Shown here: piece after piece, positions 24,044 to 37,200 of the stretch | Layout: each line of letters begins with the position of its first letter | Position numbering within the stretch: position 1 is the first letter of the stretch | From: Ctena decussata | Lineage: Eukaryota; Mollusca; Bivalvia; Lucinida; Lucinidae | Length of the DNA: 64,000 bases | Direction of reading: 5' to 3' | Assembly: GCA_963989385.1 (NCBI GenBank) | Contig: OZ022501.1 | Span: forward strand, 84,800,979-84,864,978 | Notes under the pieces: model-generated | Database searches by the model: none | What the model saw: the letters and a program-made list of their open reading frames with translations, nothing else | What the model was told of the DNA's origin: nothing | Program-made: the position numbers and the translations under genes

Positions 24044-26794
24044 TATGGAAGGGTATCGGGGTCATAATTCCATATAGGTTTTGTGTACTTCTATTTTGTC
24101 TTAACACAGAGTGCTTTTTCAACAATAAGTATTATGCATTCTACAAAATGCCTTTGCGTTAAGTGCTTTTTCAATAATAAGCATTATGCATTCTTCAAAA
24201 TGCCTTTACGCTGATTTAGGGTCATAATTCTATTTATGTAATTTGTTTTTGTATTCCGCGATAACACAGAGAGTCTTTCGCTAATATAGAAAATGCCTTT
24301 ACGCTTGAATCCATTATGCTTTGTGGGTTTTCTAAATCTGTGACCATCGGGCTTATTGATTTGTTGTTAATGTTTTATGATTAGAATATTTTTTTTTTTA
24401 AATATCACATTAATTTTATCCCTTTCACAATAACTGTTATTGGCTTTATTCCAAAACGCTTTCCGTATTTCCCCGCGTATTTCGGATCATTGTTTATCGC
24501 TTCGTTGCAAATCGATTTACGATTAAATGCATTCCGCTTTACGACTACGAAAAAAATAAAGGCTAGCTCCACGGCTCAAATGTATGGGAAGTCTTAGCTG
24601 TCGTAAATGATTAATAGTCCCATCTCAAAATATTTAATGGAGTGCGCTATAGGACTGAGGTGGGTACATGTAGCATCCCGATCCCCGGGATCTCATTCTT
24701 ATACACTGGTTGTTTTTATCAACATGTAATCACGATCATATTTTTCCTGGAATAACTGAAATGCCTAGTTTGATTACAAGAAGAATGTAATGGGTAAACT
24801 ACGCTTAAATGTATGAAAAACATTATCTGTCTGAAATGATAATTATTCAAATAACAATAATAAATGGAGTTAACTGCCGGGCTGGAACGGTTAGAAATTT
24901 GTACCCAGGTACCAGTTCTGACTACCTGTGGGTATCTGCTGCAATAGATATTATTCTTACACTGGCTACTTTTGATCAGCATTAAATAAATATCATATAA
25001 TTCCTGACAAAAAAAAACAAAAAAACTGAAGATGCTTATAGATCATGTCGTTGGAATTCCTGGACTTCAAACAATGCACCCAATTTCTAAGAATGCAGCT
25101 TCCATGAGTGAGAGTTCTGAATCTGAAGTATTTACTGGTGAGTGAGTGAGTGAACTCGGGTTTAACGTCCCACCAACAACGAGGTCATATGGAGACGGGA
25201 CCTCGGTTTAAAGTCTCATCCGAAAGACCGGAGAAGCGGGGGATCGAACTTGCGACCCCTGGATTGGTAGTCTGGAGTGTTATCCACTACGCTGGTGTCA
25301 CATCCAAAGGGCCAATCGTTTTTTTTTTTTTTTTTTTTTTTTATTAATAGACAAGGTTGGGCGTCCCGATACCAAAGATGATAGAATATTTGACTCGTGT
25401 CTAGCTACAAACCTCCGGGGGAGGGGGGATTCCCTTTTTTTCGCTACATAGTTTGGGACCTAGCCTCTAGTGCTTAAAAAATAGCACCCCCACAAAAAAA
25501 AAAAAAAAAATAGCTGATATTTTTATATACCATATACCCAAGAAAAAAAGTTGGCAATATAGCCTGCCCAAATAATTGTTCCCAGCGTAAATTCTATTCC
25601 TTTTCAGTCTAAAATATGATTGTATTTATTTTATTCATGCATCCTAAATGCTATGAACGAGACATTAACAATAAAATAATGTGCTTCATCAGTACATGGA
25701 ACTACAGGAGGTCTGTAAACACTAATGCGAGCCTATATTTGGGCCCAAGAAAACTGCACAGGTCCTAGAAAAAAAACCTAGAACTTTTGACAACCCCGCT
25801 GACAATCTCATAAAAATAGTTGTTTTTGAGGTGACCCCGCCACCCTGCCCCCTCCCCCCCCCCCCCCCCCCACCACAAAAATAAAAGGTTGCTCAAAGCA
25901 ACATAGTACCCATAAAAATAGCATGATTTTTCCAAAACCCATGAAAATAGTAAATTTTGAAATTTCAAACCCAAAAAATAATCCCTGCCTATGTGGTAAG
26001 AAACTTTCTGAGTACCTTACTCCCCTCGAGACAAACCTCTGCCGTGTGGGTTCGAGGCTCGTTAGCGCTTACCAGCAAAAAATATCGAATGGTGAAAAAT
26101 ATGAATAATAACCTTTCACCGACATGTATGATGGTCTGTCATCTTCCGGGTTGCGGTGGTTTCACAGTGAATGTTAAGGTTAATGCATGGAAAATAAATC
26201 ATAACTGTTGTCAACATGGCTTCTAATACTGAATACATTTTACCTCGACACCGATACCAAAATTGTAAACATTGCATATATCAAGGTCAGTCATTGTAAA
26301 GGTAAATATTTAAACGTTATAAAATGAGCAATTATTTGCAGAAATGTACTCAGCTAGAAATTTAGTTGCGTAGTCGAAATACGCTAAAGCGGAAAGTGAT
26401 AACTTATTAAAGGCAAATGCCATATAGCGGTTACCAGATTTACCGTAAGCCAACATAACAAATCGCAAGTTCAGGAAAAGCGATTGAATTGTAACAGAAT
26501 AATCAAAGAGCCAATCGGAAAGACATTCTGTAGAAAGCAGATTCCGCATCACAGAAAGACACTCACTGTTATATTTTCGTTTAATGGGAAATAGATTTTT
26601 GTAGAGTGTAAAATGCATAATACTGAGAAGCCCTTTGTGTTAAAGCATAATAAGCATCCATAACATGCAAATGGAATCGGGCATCAGGGCATTTTGTAAA
26701 ATACAGAATGGATATTTCTGAGAGACACTTTGTGTTCTTGCAGAATAGAAAATGCAACTACGTATTTGAATTATGACCCTGATACCCTTCCATA
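24044..26794. mobile_element. TIR transposon family 1, copy B (complete ends)
   Basis: The left end TATGGAAGGGTATCGGGGTC is the inverse of the right end, with about 26 of 27 terminal bases matching, and weaker inverted similarity continues for about 100 bp more. GATATA occurs directly outside both ends (24038-24043 and 26795-26800), a 6-bp target duplication. No transposase frame is visible in 2.75 kb, so the element is non-autonomous. The left subterminal part holds a tandem pair of about 60 bp (AAGTGCTTTTTCAA...). A SINE sits inside at 25141-25291. Superfamily unassigned. Confidence 0.8.
25141..25291 (-). mobile_element. tRNA-headed SINE of a second family, minus strand
   Basis: On the minus strand it begins at a tRNA-like head with TAGTGGATAACAC and a B-box-like AAGTTCGATCC, then CGCTTCTCCGGTCT, and ends GACGTTAAACCCGAGTTCAC with a short TCAC tail. 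CTGGTG flanks both sides (25135-25140 and 25292-25297). The homologous site in copy A (4440-4447) reads straight through, so this is an insertion after the copies diverged. A full relative lies at 63530-63692. Confidence 0.88.
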
Positions 26795-26857
26795 GATATA
26801 CAGGGATAATACTGACTTTATTACTGTTAGGATTGTGGTTGGGTAATATCTTATCTG

Positions 26858-27090
26858 AACAATCCAGTGTGTCTACAAGGGTCCACAAGAAATGACTTTT
26901 TAAATAAATCACACGTGTGTCTACAAGACTCCACAAGAAATCTTATTTGACTAATATTGTGTGTCTACAAGACTCCACAATAAATGACTTTGGGAATAAC
27001 AAATAAATTACTCATGTGTCTACATGACCCCATAAGAAAACTTATTTGCACAATCTAGTGTGTCTACAAGACTCCACAAGAAATGAAATT
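26858..27090. repeat. Tandem GTGTCTACAAGACTCCACAAGAAAT units
   Basis: Five imperfect units of about 45-60 bp share TGTGTCTACAAGACTCCAC. They fill most of the spacer between transposon copy B and the block shared with 11225-11455. Nothing coding is seen. Confidence 0.8.
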
Positions 27091-27253
27091 CCCTATAATA
27101 TTCCCTGTAAAACTGAACATCTTTTAACCTTACGCCTGCTTTCTAATCTCGACCAAAACTGGATAAATTTTATAGGTGGAGACTTTCAAGGGTTCTGTGT
27201 GTATAGCGCAGAAGCTTGCAATGTTGTCAATTTGTTATTTTACCTCGTCGCCA

Positions 27254-27503
27254 TTATTGTGTTTTACCCCTTTTTAAATATACAATTCCCTTGTAGATTA
27301 GAAGCAAAGCAAGTGGGATCGAAACTCAGACCGCTTTCTGTCACCGCTTTGCTTTTGTACAAGGCGCCCAGCTGTAATTTACCTCACTGCGCATGTCTGG
27401 CGGAAGTAGATAATTATCGCCCCTTGATTTGCGTCTATTGCTACTAATCCCCGGTACTTACATCCGGACCCGGGAATCGGGCCAAGACGATGCGTCACTA
27501 CAA
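27254..27503. repeat. Block shared with 11225-11455
   Basis: This is closely similar to the block downstream of copy A and ends at the same GATGCGTCACTACA. It contains about 16 extra bases (CGCTTTGCTTTTGTAC). After it, 27504-27990 shows no gene or repeat that I can recognise. Confidence 0.8.
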
Positions 27504-27990
27504 CAGGATACGTTTTTCGAATTCGTTAGAATCACGCCAAAATCGTGAAACTTGGCAGGTGTGAGTCATTATTACATGGACCCATGAACTAGTAGAAGGA
27601 TATTTATTTTATTCCACACTAGCTTAAATCCTGTGTTAATACATGATGACCCAGCTCTCACCAAACCGACCCACCGTTTAAGTTACAGAAACTAAAATAT
27701 CTAAAACATCATAAACGGAATAAACTCGCATACTTTGAATATCAGAGAACTTCTCTGATTGGTCAGTTGCAATGCAAGGGAGGAGTAATATATGTTCCCC
27801 CGCTGTGTCTCTTCAACCAGGTATACTCTCTTTATCCCTTGGTATAAGTAAAAGACATATTTATTATGATAACAATATTTTTATCGAATAAGTCGGATTG
27901 TTTTTCCTTTCGGCTATGATTCTTCCATCACAGAACCCATTTAGTCTTAATACTAACAACACTGAAAACTTATTCATGGCTGAGCAAATA

Positions 27991-28228
27991 TGAGCCACGA
28001 CACGAGAAAACCAACAAAGTGGTTGTGCGCCCAGCGCAGACTCAGATCAGCCTGGGCATCCGCCCAGTCTGACCAGAGTCTTCGCTGTCCGCATGGAGGT
28101 AGCTTAGATCCTTAGCTACCCATTAAGCACTCAGCAACGAGTCTGACCGGACTGAGCGGATGCCCAAGTTGCTCAGGGTCTGCACTGGGCGCACAGGCAC
28201 TTTGTTGGTTTTCTCGTGTCGCGGCTCA
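27991..28228. mobile_element. Foldback MITE, family 2 copy 1
   Basis: The first and last 30 bases are near-perfect inverted repeats (TGAGCCACGACACGAGAAAA... and its complement), and pairing extends inward through CAGCGCAGACTCAGATCAGC. Related copies are at 45014-45233 and 54055-54292. No open frame. The flanking duplication is short and ambiguous. Confidence 0.85.
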
Positions 28229-29164
28229 TATAAATTTCAACGATAGCCTAGACAGGTTATATTGGCTGCAATATCCATTACAGCATTACGCCACCAGGTA
28301 AAAAATCCATTAACGGGCTTATTAAATGTTACATGTGTAGTGCAAGTTGTCACTAATGTTATATTGCAAGTTGTCACAAGCATGCTGCCTGGTGGTGTGT
28401 AGAAGTTTCTTGCTTCTAAAGGCGCGTCCCTTCGCCCAGGGCATTCGTCCTAGTCCTTTCGACGTGACACATGTCATGACGAGATGCTCCATTGAGGTTA
28501 CCAATCTTATGCCCCCCCCCAGGGCCCCCAAATCTGTTTTTGCCCCCATGACATTGCGAAGCATTTTGTTAAGATTCCTAGTTTCCTGTTATATAATGTA
28601 TATTTTTCTTTGTTTCTTTGTACATAAAACTCCCCAAAAGGCCTTTTACATCTGTTTGTTATTTATTATTGATTTTTCCTTGTTTTATTTGATTTCGTGG
28701 AAAATGTCAAGGGCAGAAGCGTTTTGAATTTAAATGCCTCGATCTAGTTACGTGTTTGCAGTGTATCGAAAGTATTTCAGGCGCGTAGACGGGGAAAAAA
28801 GGTAAGCATTGTTATAATTATAATAATATTAGTAGTAGTAGTAGTCCTGTAGTATTATTTTGATTACTTAACAAATTTAAGTCTAAAAGAGTAACAACCC
28901 GTTACAGCTAAAACCGTTATTCGGTATAACTCAAACTTGCTAGTAAGTACAACTTACTGAAAACCCCTCCCCCACCGCCCCATCCCCCCAGCCCCACCTT
29001 TCTTGCCGCATACTGAAAAATAAACATATTTACTGAATTAAATATCAAATATCTTAAAAGTGTTGTAAATATGTAATGAGTCGATTCCTCAAGTATGCAA
29101 TTCTTCAAGATGCCGTCGCCTGATATATGGCTAAGTTCCAAACCGAGTCAGTTTGTCAAAAAAA
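28229..29164. other. Non-coding stretch
   Basis: No exon or family signature is visible. A 126-codon open frame at 28347-28727 mirrors a minus-strand frame and contains a C run; neither shows a domain. A TAGTAG run lies near 28830 and a C-rich tract near 28965. Confidence 0.5.
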
Positions 29165-30190
29165 AATTTCTCAGCATTATATTCATGCACATTATCAGTA
29201 TGTCTGCGACATATCAGCAAGGTATTGAAAAGGTCCAATGAAAGCTTTGAAAGGCGTTGATCACCCTTCCATAGCTGTATATGGAAAATGAATATGTTGA
29301 AACGTCTGTCAGTTTGTCAAAAACATTCTTTAAGCATGAAACTACTTTCCGCACATTTTCAGTATGTCTGTAACATTTCTGACAAGTCTTGAAAAGATCC
29401 AGTGAGATCTCTGAGAGGAGTTGATATAGCAAAGAATGCACCATCAAACATTATTTAATGAGTGCAGTGGTCAAAAAATGGCTATGTTCCAAACCCTGTT
29501 AAATCAAGAGAAATAAAAATATGGCAGTAAACTTTTTCATGCACACCTTCACTATGTCTGTAGAATATCTGCAAAGTATTGAAAAAATCAATGAAAGCTC
29601 TGAGGGGGGTTGATTTCACAAAATTATGCACAATCAACCTCATCTAATATGTGTAGGAGTTGAGAAAGGGCAAAATTTAAAGTCTGTCAGTAAGTCAAAA
29701 ACATTTTTTTTTTCAGCACCAATCTTCTGTATGCATATTTTGAATATGTCTTTAACATATATTTAGGGTATTGAAAAGATCCATTGAAAGTTGAAAGCTA
29801 TAGGAGCAGTTGGTTCTACAAATTATGCCCTATCAAGTATTATTTAATACATGCAATTGTCGGAAAATGAGACCCTGTCAATTTGATATTTTGTAATAAC
29901 ATGTTTTGTTTTTTTTGTTGTTGTTGTTGTTGTTTTTTTGTGTGTTTTTTTGTTTTGTTTTTTGTTGTTTTTTTCTACGGCATCAAACTGTAACATACTC
30001 TATCTGCAAAGTATTGAAAAGGTCCAACGAAAGCTTTAAGACGAATAAATTTTACGAAGTTTGCACTACATGTATCAACCATTATTGAATATGTGCAGAG
30101 GTTGGAAAATTGCTATGTTCAAAACCCTGTAAATTAGTTAAAATAAAAAATTCAGCATCAAACTTCTTCATGCACATCTTCAACTAGAGT
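29165..30190. repeat. Satellite of about 185-190 bp units
   Basis: Five or more diverged units contain CAGTATGTCTG, then CAAAGTATTGAAAAGGTCCA, then TGAAAGCT and GTTGAT. A (TTG)n / poly-T tract at 29905-29965 interrupts the fourth unit. Confidence 0.75.
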
Positions 30191-30429
30191 AAGAGAGCAG
30201 GGGCTCACGTATACCCCGACCAGTGCCACCGCCTAATGAAAGCATACTATACCACAAGGCTACAATACAAATGTTATACATGTACAAAATTCAAAGTCTT
30301 TGACCTTGACATTATGTCAGCAGCAGCATCCATATGTGTAAACTAGTATGAAATAAACCTAGCCATGTATCATAAGGCTCCATTCAAGTACATTACAACT
30401 ATAACACAAAACTATTCAACAAATGGCAA

Positions 30430-30860
30430 AGTCCTAGTTATTGACCCCTGGCCCAACCCATGAGCCTGACCCTGCAATGTAGGTAGTCCAGATCAAAAGT
30501 AATGCTATAGAGATATAATGAACCAAATATGAAAGAAATTGATGCAGTTACAGAGATATGAGCAATAAAAAAGGTTTAACGCAAAACTTTGACATAATGA
30601 AAATGCCTAAGTCCTAATTATTAACCCCTGGCCCCACCCAAGGACCTGACCCTGGGGCTTAGCTAGTTCACATCAAAGGTAATGCTATAGAGACATCATG
30701 AACCAAATAAGAAAAGAATCTGCTGTGTAGTTACAGAGATATGAGCAATCAAAAAAGGTTTAACACAAAACTTTGTCATAAAGATGACGAACGGACGGAT
30801 GAACGAACAAACGAACGGACAGACGAACGGACGAACGGACAGAATGACAAAAACTATATA
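30430..30860. repeat. Two 180-bp tandem units and a GACGAACG-rich tail
   Basis: The phrases TTGACCCCTGGCCCAACCCA and TACAGAGATATGAGCAAT(C/A)AA recur about 181 bp apart. A run of ACGGACGAACGAAC words follows at 30785-30840. This is a dispersed non-coding repeat type. Confidence 0.75.
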
Positions 30861-33316
30861 CCCCCAGAGTATAATAAATCTGTCACATACATTGCATTGA
30901 CACAGAATTGAAAGGATCAACTGAAAGCTGTAACAGAGTTGATTTCACAAAGTATATGTACTATCAGTATTTATACAAACATAACTATTGCAATACTGAC
31001 CTTTCAGTCCCTTTTTTCCTACCGCACCTGCACTATTTCATGTTTATAGTGTGGTGTAATTTTGATCAATATATGACAAAAGCTTTCATATTTATATAAC
31101 AAAACCCTCAAATGTTGACGTCAGACGGACATGCTGAAAACAGTATTCCCCACCTTGAAATATGTTTTGCTGGGTAGGGGTGGAGGTATAACTACAAGTA
31201 TACACATAGTTTTGGTAACCCGCCTTTAACGGAATCAACAGAGTAGTTCCTGAATTCTTTTCCCGACTTTAGCCAAAATTTCATTATTTATCTGCCGACC
31301 TACATATCATTATAGGCTCTCAAATTTCACGAGAGTACGCGACTGCTAGTATAAATTCAACTGAATGACAAAAGAAAGTACTTAATGTCTTTCAAGTGTG
31401 TTTCTTGACTTACTCACGCAGTGCAGTACGACGGGAAAAAAAAGATTAGATATTCATTGATCTTTGATATTATTGGCTAAATTTTGACATACGCGTTATT
31501 TAACCAATGGTATCTTGTGTAATGTGGAACAATACTGAGATTATACGTGGCTGCGCCGCGAATAATGTAATGAAACATTGAATTATTGGTCCTCATCTTT
31601 GGAAATGTTATAGAAGGCACTTTCTAATCTTAAGAGGACACACTAATTTTCTATGTTCACAGAATCATGACCGAGAAGATTAATTTCCTACTAAATGCCC
31701 GAAATTATTCTCCATAATATTTCGTGTTCTAAGAAATAACATATTTCCCTTTAAAATTGTTTGTACATACTACAACACAGAAGCGGTCTACCTGAGACCT
31801 TTATAAATAAGATAATTGAGCCATATCACGTGACCCTTTAGAATACGGCAGGTTTGTCGTGTGATATTCAAATGATCTTATTACATGTAATAACTGGGTC
31901 TGTAGCGGCCTAATTGATGGGTATATGGTTTTGGTCATTAAGAAATGGCTGCTGTGACAAGTAAAGACTCTAATCAGACTGCACTCAAGTGCAGTCTGAT
32001 CAGAGCCGTGGCTTGTCGCCATTGCTTAGTTTGAAATCACTTGATACAGAGAATACCATGTTAATGTCTTTTGATATAAAGTTTATCAGGCGAGACCAGA
32101 AACAGCGTAGGATTTACAAGGCTTGCCAAACCAGTCCGACGTGTTTCTTGTTGAGCCTGATCAACTTGATATCAAAATCTATTTATCATGCATCATTATA
32201 AGATTTAACGGCGTAAATAGAGCCCAAATAATGAAAAGCAGGCGCAGTTTTGCTCGATCTTGCTGACGTCACGAATGCGTTATGCATAAGTCGGTGACGC
32301 CATTTAACCAACTAAATGATGATATCACGGCCAACGTCAGTGTGTAGCAAATCATGTGTGCAACTCCTACAACTTTTTATAAATCATTTTGAAATTTTGT
32401 AGGCTTCTTGTTCATGATCTGTATAAGTGCATGTGAGTTAGTAGTTATACGCGGATAAATGTTTTACTACACTCTTTTTACTTTGCACACGTAAATTAAA
32501 TTTCGGTATCAGAAGAATTGTTGAGTAAGTACCTCCTCCAACAGATTTTCATTACTCATTCATAAACAATCCAAGCTTCTTCTTCATGATCCATAAATAT
32601 GTACGTGTCTTATGCTCTAACGTAAGAGTAATTTTTACCCCTTTTGCTTCGCGAACTTAGTCATTTTTTTCTGGCATCAGACGACTTCCGAATTAGTACC
32701 GTGTGTTTGCTACTGTTTTGGTAATTTTCATTTTGATACTTCGATCTCTTAGAAGGTCAGTCATTAGATGTGCATGAGGCTTTTGACTTTTGGCGGCTGG
32801 CTGGGTATCTGGTGGGTCGAGGCAGGCCGATTCCCCCCCCCCACACACACACACACACACACACACTCACGCACCCACCCCATCCTCCACTACCCCCCCG
32901 AGGGGTTACATTGCTGGCCGTCCCGTGGTGGCGCCTCTGCGTTGGTTCTTCTTGATTATTTCGTGTGTTGTTTGATTCTTTAGCTGTTTTGATGTGTGAT
33001 TTATTGTGTCAAGGCTAGCCCTGACGTTATGGGGTTGAAAGTGGATAAAAATGGATGTTTGGTGTTTTGCATGTGGTTTGTACTTATTGTCAGGGTTGGT
33101 CCCAAGGCTATTTTGGTTCTTCTTGGTTGTTTAATGTGTTGTTGGTTGCTATGTCTGTTCTTGATACGTTGTTTGTAAAGTTCGGGCTGGCCCGATGGCC
33201 ACCTGCATGGGGGTGGCTGTTCGTGTGGTTGCCGCTGTTGTTATTCAATAATGATTTATTCACCCTTTTATGTATTCATTTATTAGGTTTGTTTTGGGAA
33301 TGGCATTTGCAATCAA
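30861..33316. other. Non-coding stretch with small structures
   Basis: No gene is recognised. At about 31967-32002 TCAGACTGCACT and its complement form a strong hairpin with a three-base loop. A C run and (CA)n microsatellite lie at 32835-32870; three overlapping proline/histidine-rich open frames there are artefacts of the microsatellite. Confidence 0.55.
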
Positions 33317-33557
33317 GCCCCGAGGTTATAAAACTATTTTCATGCTCAACTCAGCTGAGCATGAAATTTTTTCTGCTCATAAATTTTAAAATGCCAACAA
33401 TTGTTGGCATTTTAAAATTTATGAGTAGAAAAAATAGCCTTCTTGGCTTATCTGAGCCTGAAAAATACTGAATTTCTTGGTATTTTTATATTAATGGGCA
33501 TTTTAAATTTCATGCTCAGCTGAGTTGAGCATGAAAAAAGTTTTATAACCTCGGGGC
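33317..33557. mobile_element. Foldback MITE with CAA target duplication
   Basis: The ends GCCCCGAGGTTATAAAACT and the complement flank a nearly fully palindromic 241-bp sequence. Nested palindromes such as CTCAACTCAGCTGAGCATGA and CCAACAATTGTTGG sit inside. CAA lies directly outside both ends (33314-33316 and 33558-33560). Confidence 0.85.
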
Positions 33558-34239
33558 CAAGTCTGTGAGTCTCAGTATAATTGCCTTGCATGCGACAATG
33601 CTTACCTGTCAAAGATACGTGTCTTAAATAAACATCATGGCATAGGGATATATGCTATATGTTAGACATATACAATGTAAATTAACTCATAACGCAAACC
33701 GTACTCTTAATTTTCTTGAGATCAATTTGACAATGGTAGACTTAGTTTAAACATATTTTATTTCAACAAATCTCATGTGTACACAAAGCTAATATACATG
33801 CTAACTAGGATTAGAACGGAAGCTTACGCTTATTTAGTTCTTCTCCTTCAAATGAAACAATTTTACAAATAATGGCGATCAAACTGTATGTTAATGTTGT
33901 TGAAACAGGCTAACACATATTACAAGAATAATAATATCAGAACATACTGAAATACTATCTGCAGCGAATTTACGTACTTTAAAGTTGACGTTGATAAGAA
34001 ATAATAAGTAGATGTATGTCTTGATACAGATACTGGGTACAAGACAAACAATAGTTTCAGTATATAACAGTTACAAAATGACCAGTGAAATTTAGAAATG
34101 AGTACTGATAACTTAAAAAAGAAAAGAAAAATAGGAAAAGGTTTGGCTGTGAGGAGGTTTGGAGACTCGGGGAGGGGTCAGTGACATAACCAACTGCAAT
34201 GTATCCCTACTTTGAGAGCTCATTATATTAAGTCAGATT
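33558..34239. other. Non-coding stretch
   Basis: AT-rich sequence without an exon or repeat that I recognise. It lies between a MITE and the 3' end of the minus-strand LINE. Confidence 0.5.
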
Positions 34240-37200
34240 AGCTCCAAGATGTTTGTATAGAAATATTATTGAATTGCATCTTTATTCAGATTAAGTAAAA
34301 CGTTTTGATTCTTTTATGTATTTCTGGACAGCTTCAAATATAATAGTATTGGAATGTAATGAAAGCGTATTGTCGCCATATAACAGAACTCGTAGTGTCA
34401 CCGTAGTTTGCTGAGAAACAATATTATAAAGATTTGTGCGTTGGTTGTCAAACAAATGACAAGCCATCAAAAAGTGTTCTGTAGTTTCAACAGCACCGCA
34501 ACGACATAGGGGTGATTCTGTTATGCGCTTTAGAAACAAATCATGGTTTAGTGAACTGCATTTAGTTCGTAATCGTGTATGTAAAACTTGAAGTTTTCTG
34601 TTTCCAGTGTAGTAATACTTTGGGACAACGCAGTTCCTTTCCTTAAGTCGACGTTTAAAGCTGCTGACGGAGTCACTGGTCCTAATGTCAAATGGTAGAT
34701 CATTCCATTCTCTAATAACTGACGGTAGGAACGAATTAAAATATTGAGTTGTTCGAGAAATTATCGTCTGAGTTCGAGTTACGTAAATTGTATGCAGAGA
34801 CGCTATTTACAGAGGGTGGAACGAGAGAAGAGAGATAGGTAGGTGAAAGATCATTAGACATTTTGTAAAAGAGTACAAGTTTACTTTTTCTACGCCTTTC
34901 TTCCAAAGATTCCCATTCAGTTTCGTCGTAAAGCATTTGTAAAAAGATCAATTTAGTAGTTCCAGTAACTATTCTGGCAGCTTCAATCTGTATTTTATCA
35001 AGTTCCGTTTTCTCATATTGCGTGCAATTATCCGAAACAACATTAGCATATTCTAAGAGAGGCCTTATAAAAGTAAAGTAAATTATTTCAAGAGATTTTC
35101 TATCTAATTCGAATTTAAGCTTACGCATTGTATTTATTCTTTTCCATGCCTTATCTTTAACAAAGTCAATATGCGTATGCCACGTACAGTCATTAGAAAA
35201 AAAGACACCAAGATGCTTGTGTACTTCAACTTCAGTGATTTGTTGATTATCCATGTAAAGAGGAGGGTGAAAGGGTCTGTTAAGTTTACGAGTAATAAGA
35301 AGTGTTTCTGTCTTAAGAGGATTGAAAGTGACCAGCCAGCGTTTTGCCCATTTAAGAATTTTGTCTATATCTAAATTAAGAAGTTCTGCGGTGGTCTCAG
35401 GATTATCAACAACCATATACAAGCTGGTATCATCAGCAAAAAGTCGAATGTTTGATCCTATGTCCTCAACGATGTCGTTTATAAACAACAAGAACAGAAG
35501 CGGCCCTAAGATCGATCCTTGTGGGACTCCAGCCCGGATATTGTTCCATTTTGAGTGAACCCCTGGAAGCACAACTCTCTGTTTTCTGTCTGTAAGATAG
35601 GAACGAAACCATGTAAGTAATCTACCTGATATTCCAGCGGCTTCAAGCTTAAGTAGAAGACCCTCATGCCAAACACGATCGAACGCTTTGGAAACATCAC
35701 AAAATATAACTCGGACTTCCTTTCCCGAATCCAATGCCTGACAAAAGGTATTGTAAAGATAAGTTAGTTGATTAACCGTAGAATCACCTGGAATAAAACC
35801 AGATTGCAACGAGGTAAGTATTTTATTGTCATTTAAATGATTGTAAAAATGCTTAAATACAACTCTTTCAAAGGCTTTCTCCGGATTACACAAAAGAGAG
35901 ACAGGGCGGTAGTTAGAAGATTTAGATCGGTCACCAGTCTTATGAATAGGACATACATGAGATATTTTCCAACAGTCCGGAAATACACCAGTTTGCAGTG
36001 ATTGATTGAACAGGGAACAAAAGGGTACGGATAGTTCAGCAGCTAGTTTGCGGAGAATACGATTATTTATGCCATCGGGCCCTGCAGCTTTGCCGATTGG
36101 AAGAGATTTTAGCACAGTTTCTATTTCAATGGGAGTAAGCTGTAGCAAATTCAAGTCAGATTGGACTGTGTATTTAGCAATGTCCGGAAGCTCGACATCA
36201 GTGTCGTCTATGAGGGTTTGATCTCTGAAGTAATCATTCAATACATTAGCTTTTTCAAGATCATCGGAGATAATAATGCCGTCTTTATCAAGTGGGGGAA
36301 CAGAATTTTTGGAATTGGGAGAAATAACTGATTTAAGAGTGGTCCACCAATCTTTGGATGATAAGGTATCTGATTTGAGTTTGTTTGCTATTTTTTCATT
36401 ACACATTGATTTGGACTCGCGGATTAGTTTTGTAACTTTATTACGAAGTTGTCTAAATTTATGCCAGTGCCACGAAAGATTAGTACGCTTAGCTTTTTTG
36501 TATGCTCGTTTGCGTCTACGAATGAAGAACTTTATATTTGCAGTAATCCAATGTGGTTCACATGGTCTAATGCGGGTCATTCTATTAGAAATACACTCCT
36601 TAGCAATAGCTGTGATATGATTTGTAATATTCAAAGCATGTTTATTTACATCTGGATCATATAGGTCATTCCAGTCGGTTTGTGAAGCTTTTTGCCTCAA
36701 AAGGATATAATCGCCCCGATCACACGCCCAGGTCAGGCGTACATATGATTTACCCCTAGGTTTACTGAAATTAAGAATTCCATATATAGGGCAGTGGTAT
36801 CTGATATCCTGAGTTAAAAACGGGTCTCCTACTCCACTTTAGACTAGATGATTATCGTTATTAGTAAGTATGATGTCAAGTATAGAAGAAGAGTGTTCAG
36901 TATAATGAGTTGGCTGATTTATTGTTTGCGTTAGCGAAAATTCTTCACATAGATTCTTAATTTTTACTGATAATTGAGCACTAAGCATATTATAATTAAA
37001 ATCTCCGGTCACTATAATATCTTGAATACCGGTGTCGATTGCAAGATGGATAGAGTCTTCAATAGATGTAAAGTATATTGCATCTGAGCTTGGTGGTCTG
37101 TAAAACAACCCAAATAGTAAATGTTTGTGTTTGAGTGTGACGTCTATCCATAATCATTCAATACCAACAGGTTCTAAATCATTGCGTCGTGTATAATGAA

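Noticed and set aside
26792..26812. A homing-endonuclease-like site resembling the I-SceI target
   Set aside because: Only a partial match, no endonuclease nearby, and part of it is the transposon's own target duplication.
3640..27503. Copies A and B as long direct LTRs of one giant retroelement enclosing the Gag-like gene
   Set aside because: Copy B has inverted ends with its own 6-bp duplication; there is no primer-binding site after copy A, no polypurine tract before copy B, no matching duplication outside, and the Gag-like gene is minus-strand.
28347..28727. 126-codon open frame as a gene
   Set aside because: There is no splice context, a C run lies in the frame, the antisense strand is equally open and no domain is visible.
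29165..30190. CRISPR-like array
   Set aside because: The repeated words are diverged, units are about 190 bp without unique spacers, and the genome is eukaryotic.
32768..32983. Three overlapping proline/histidine-rich open frames
   Set aside because: All arise from a C run and (CA)n microsatellite read in three frames.
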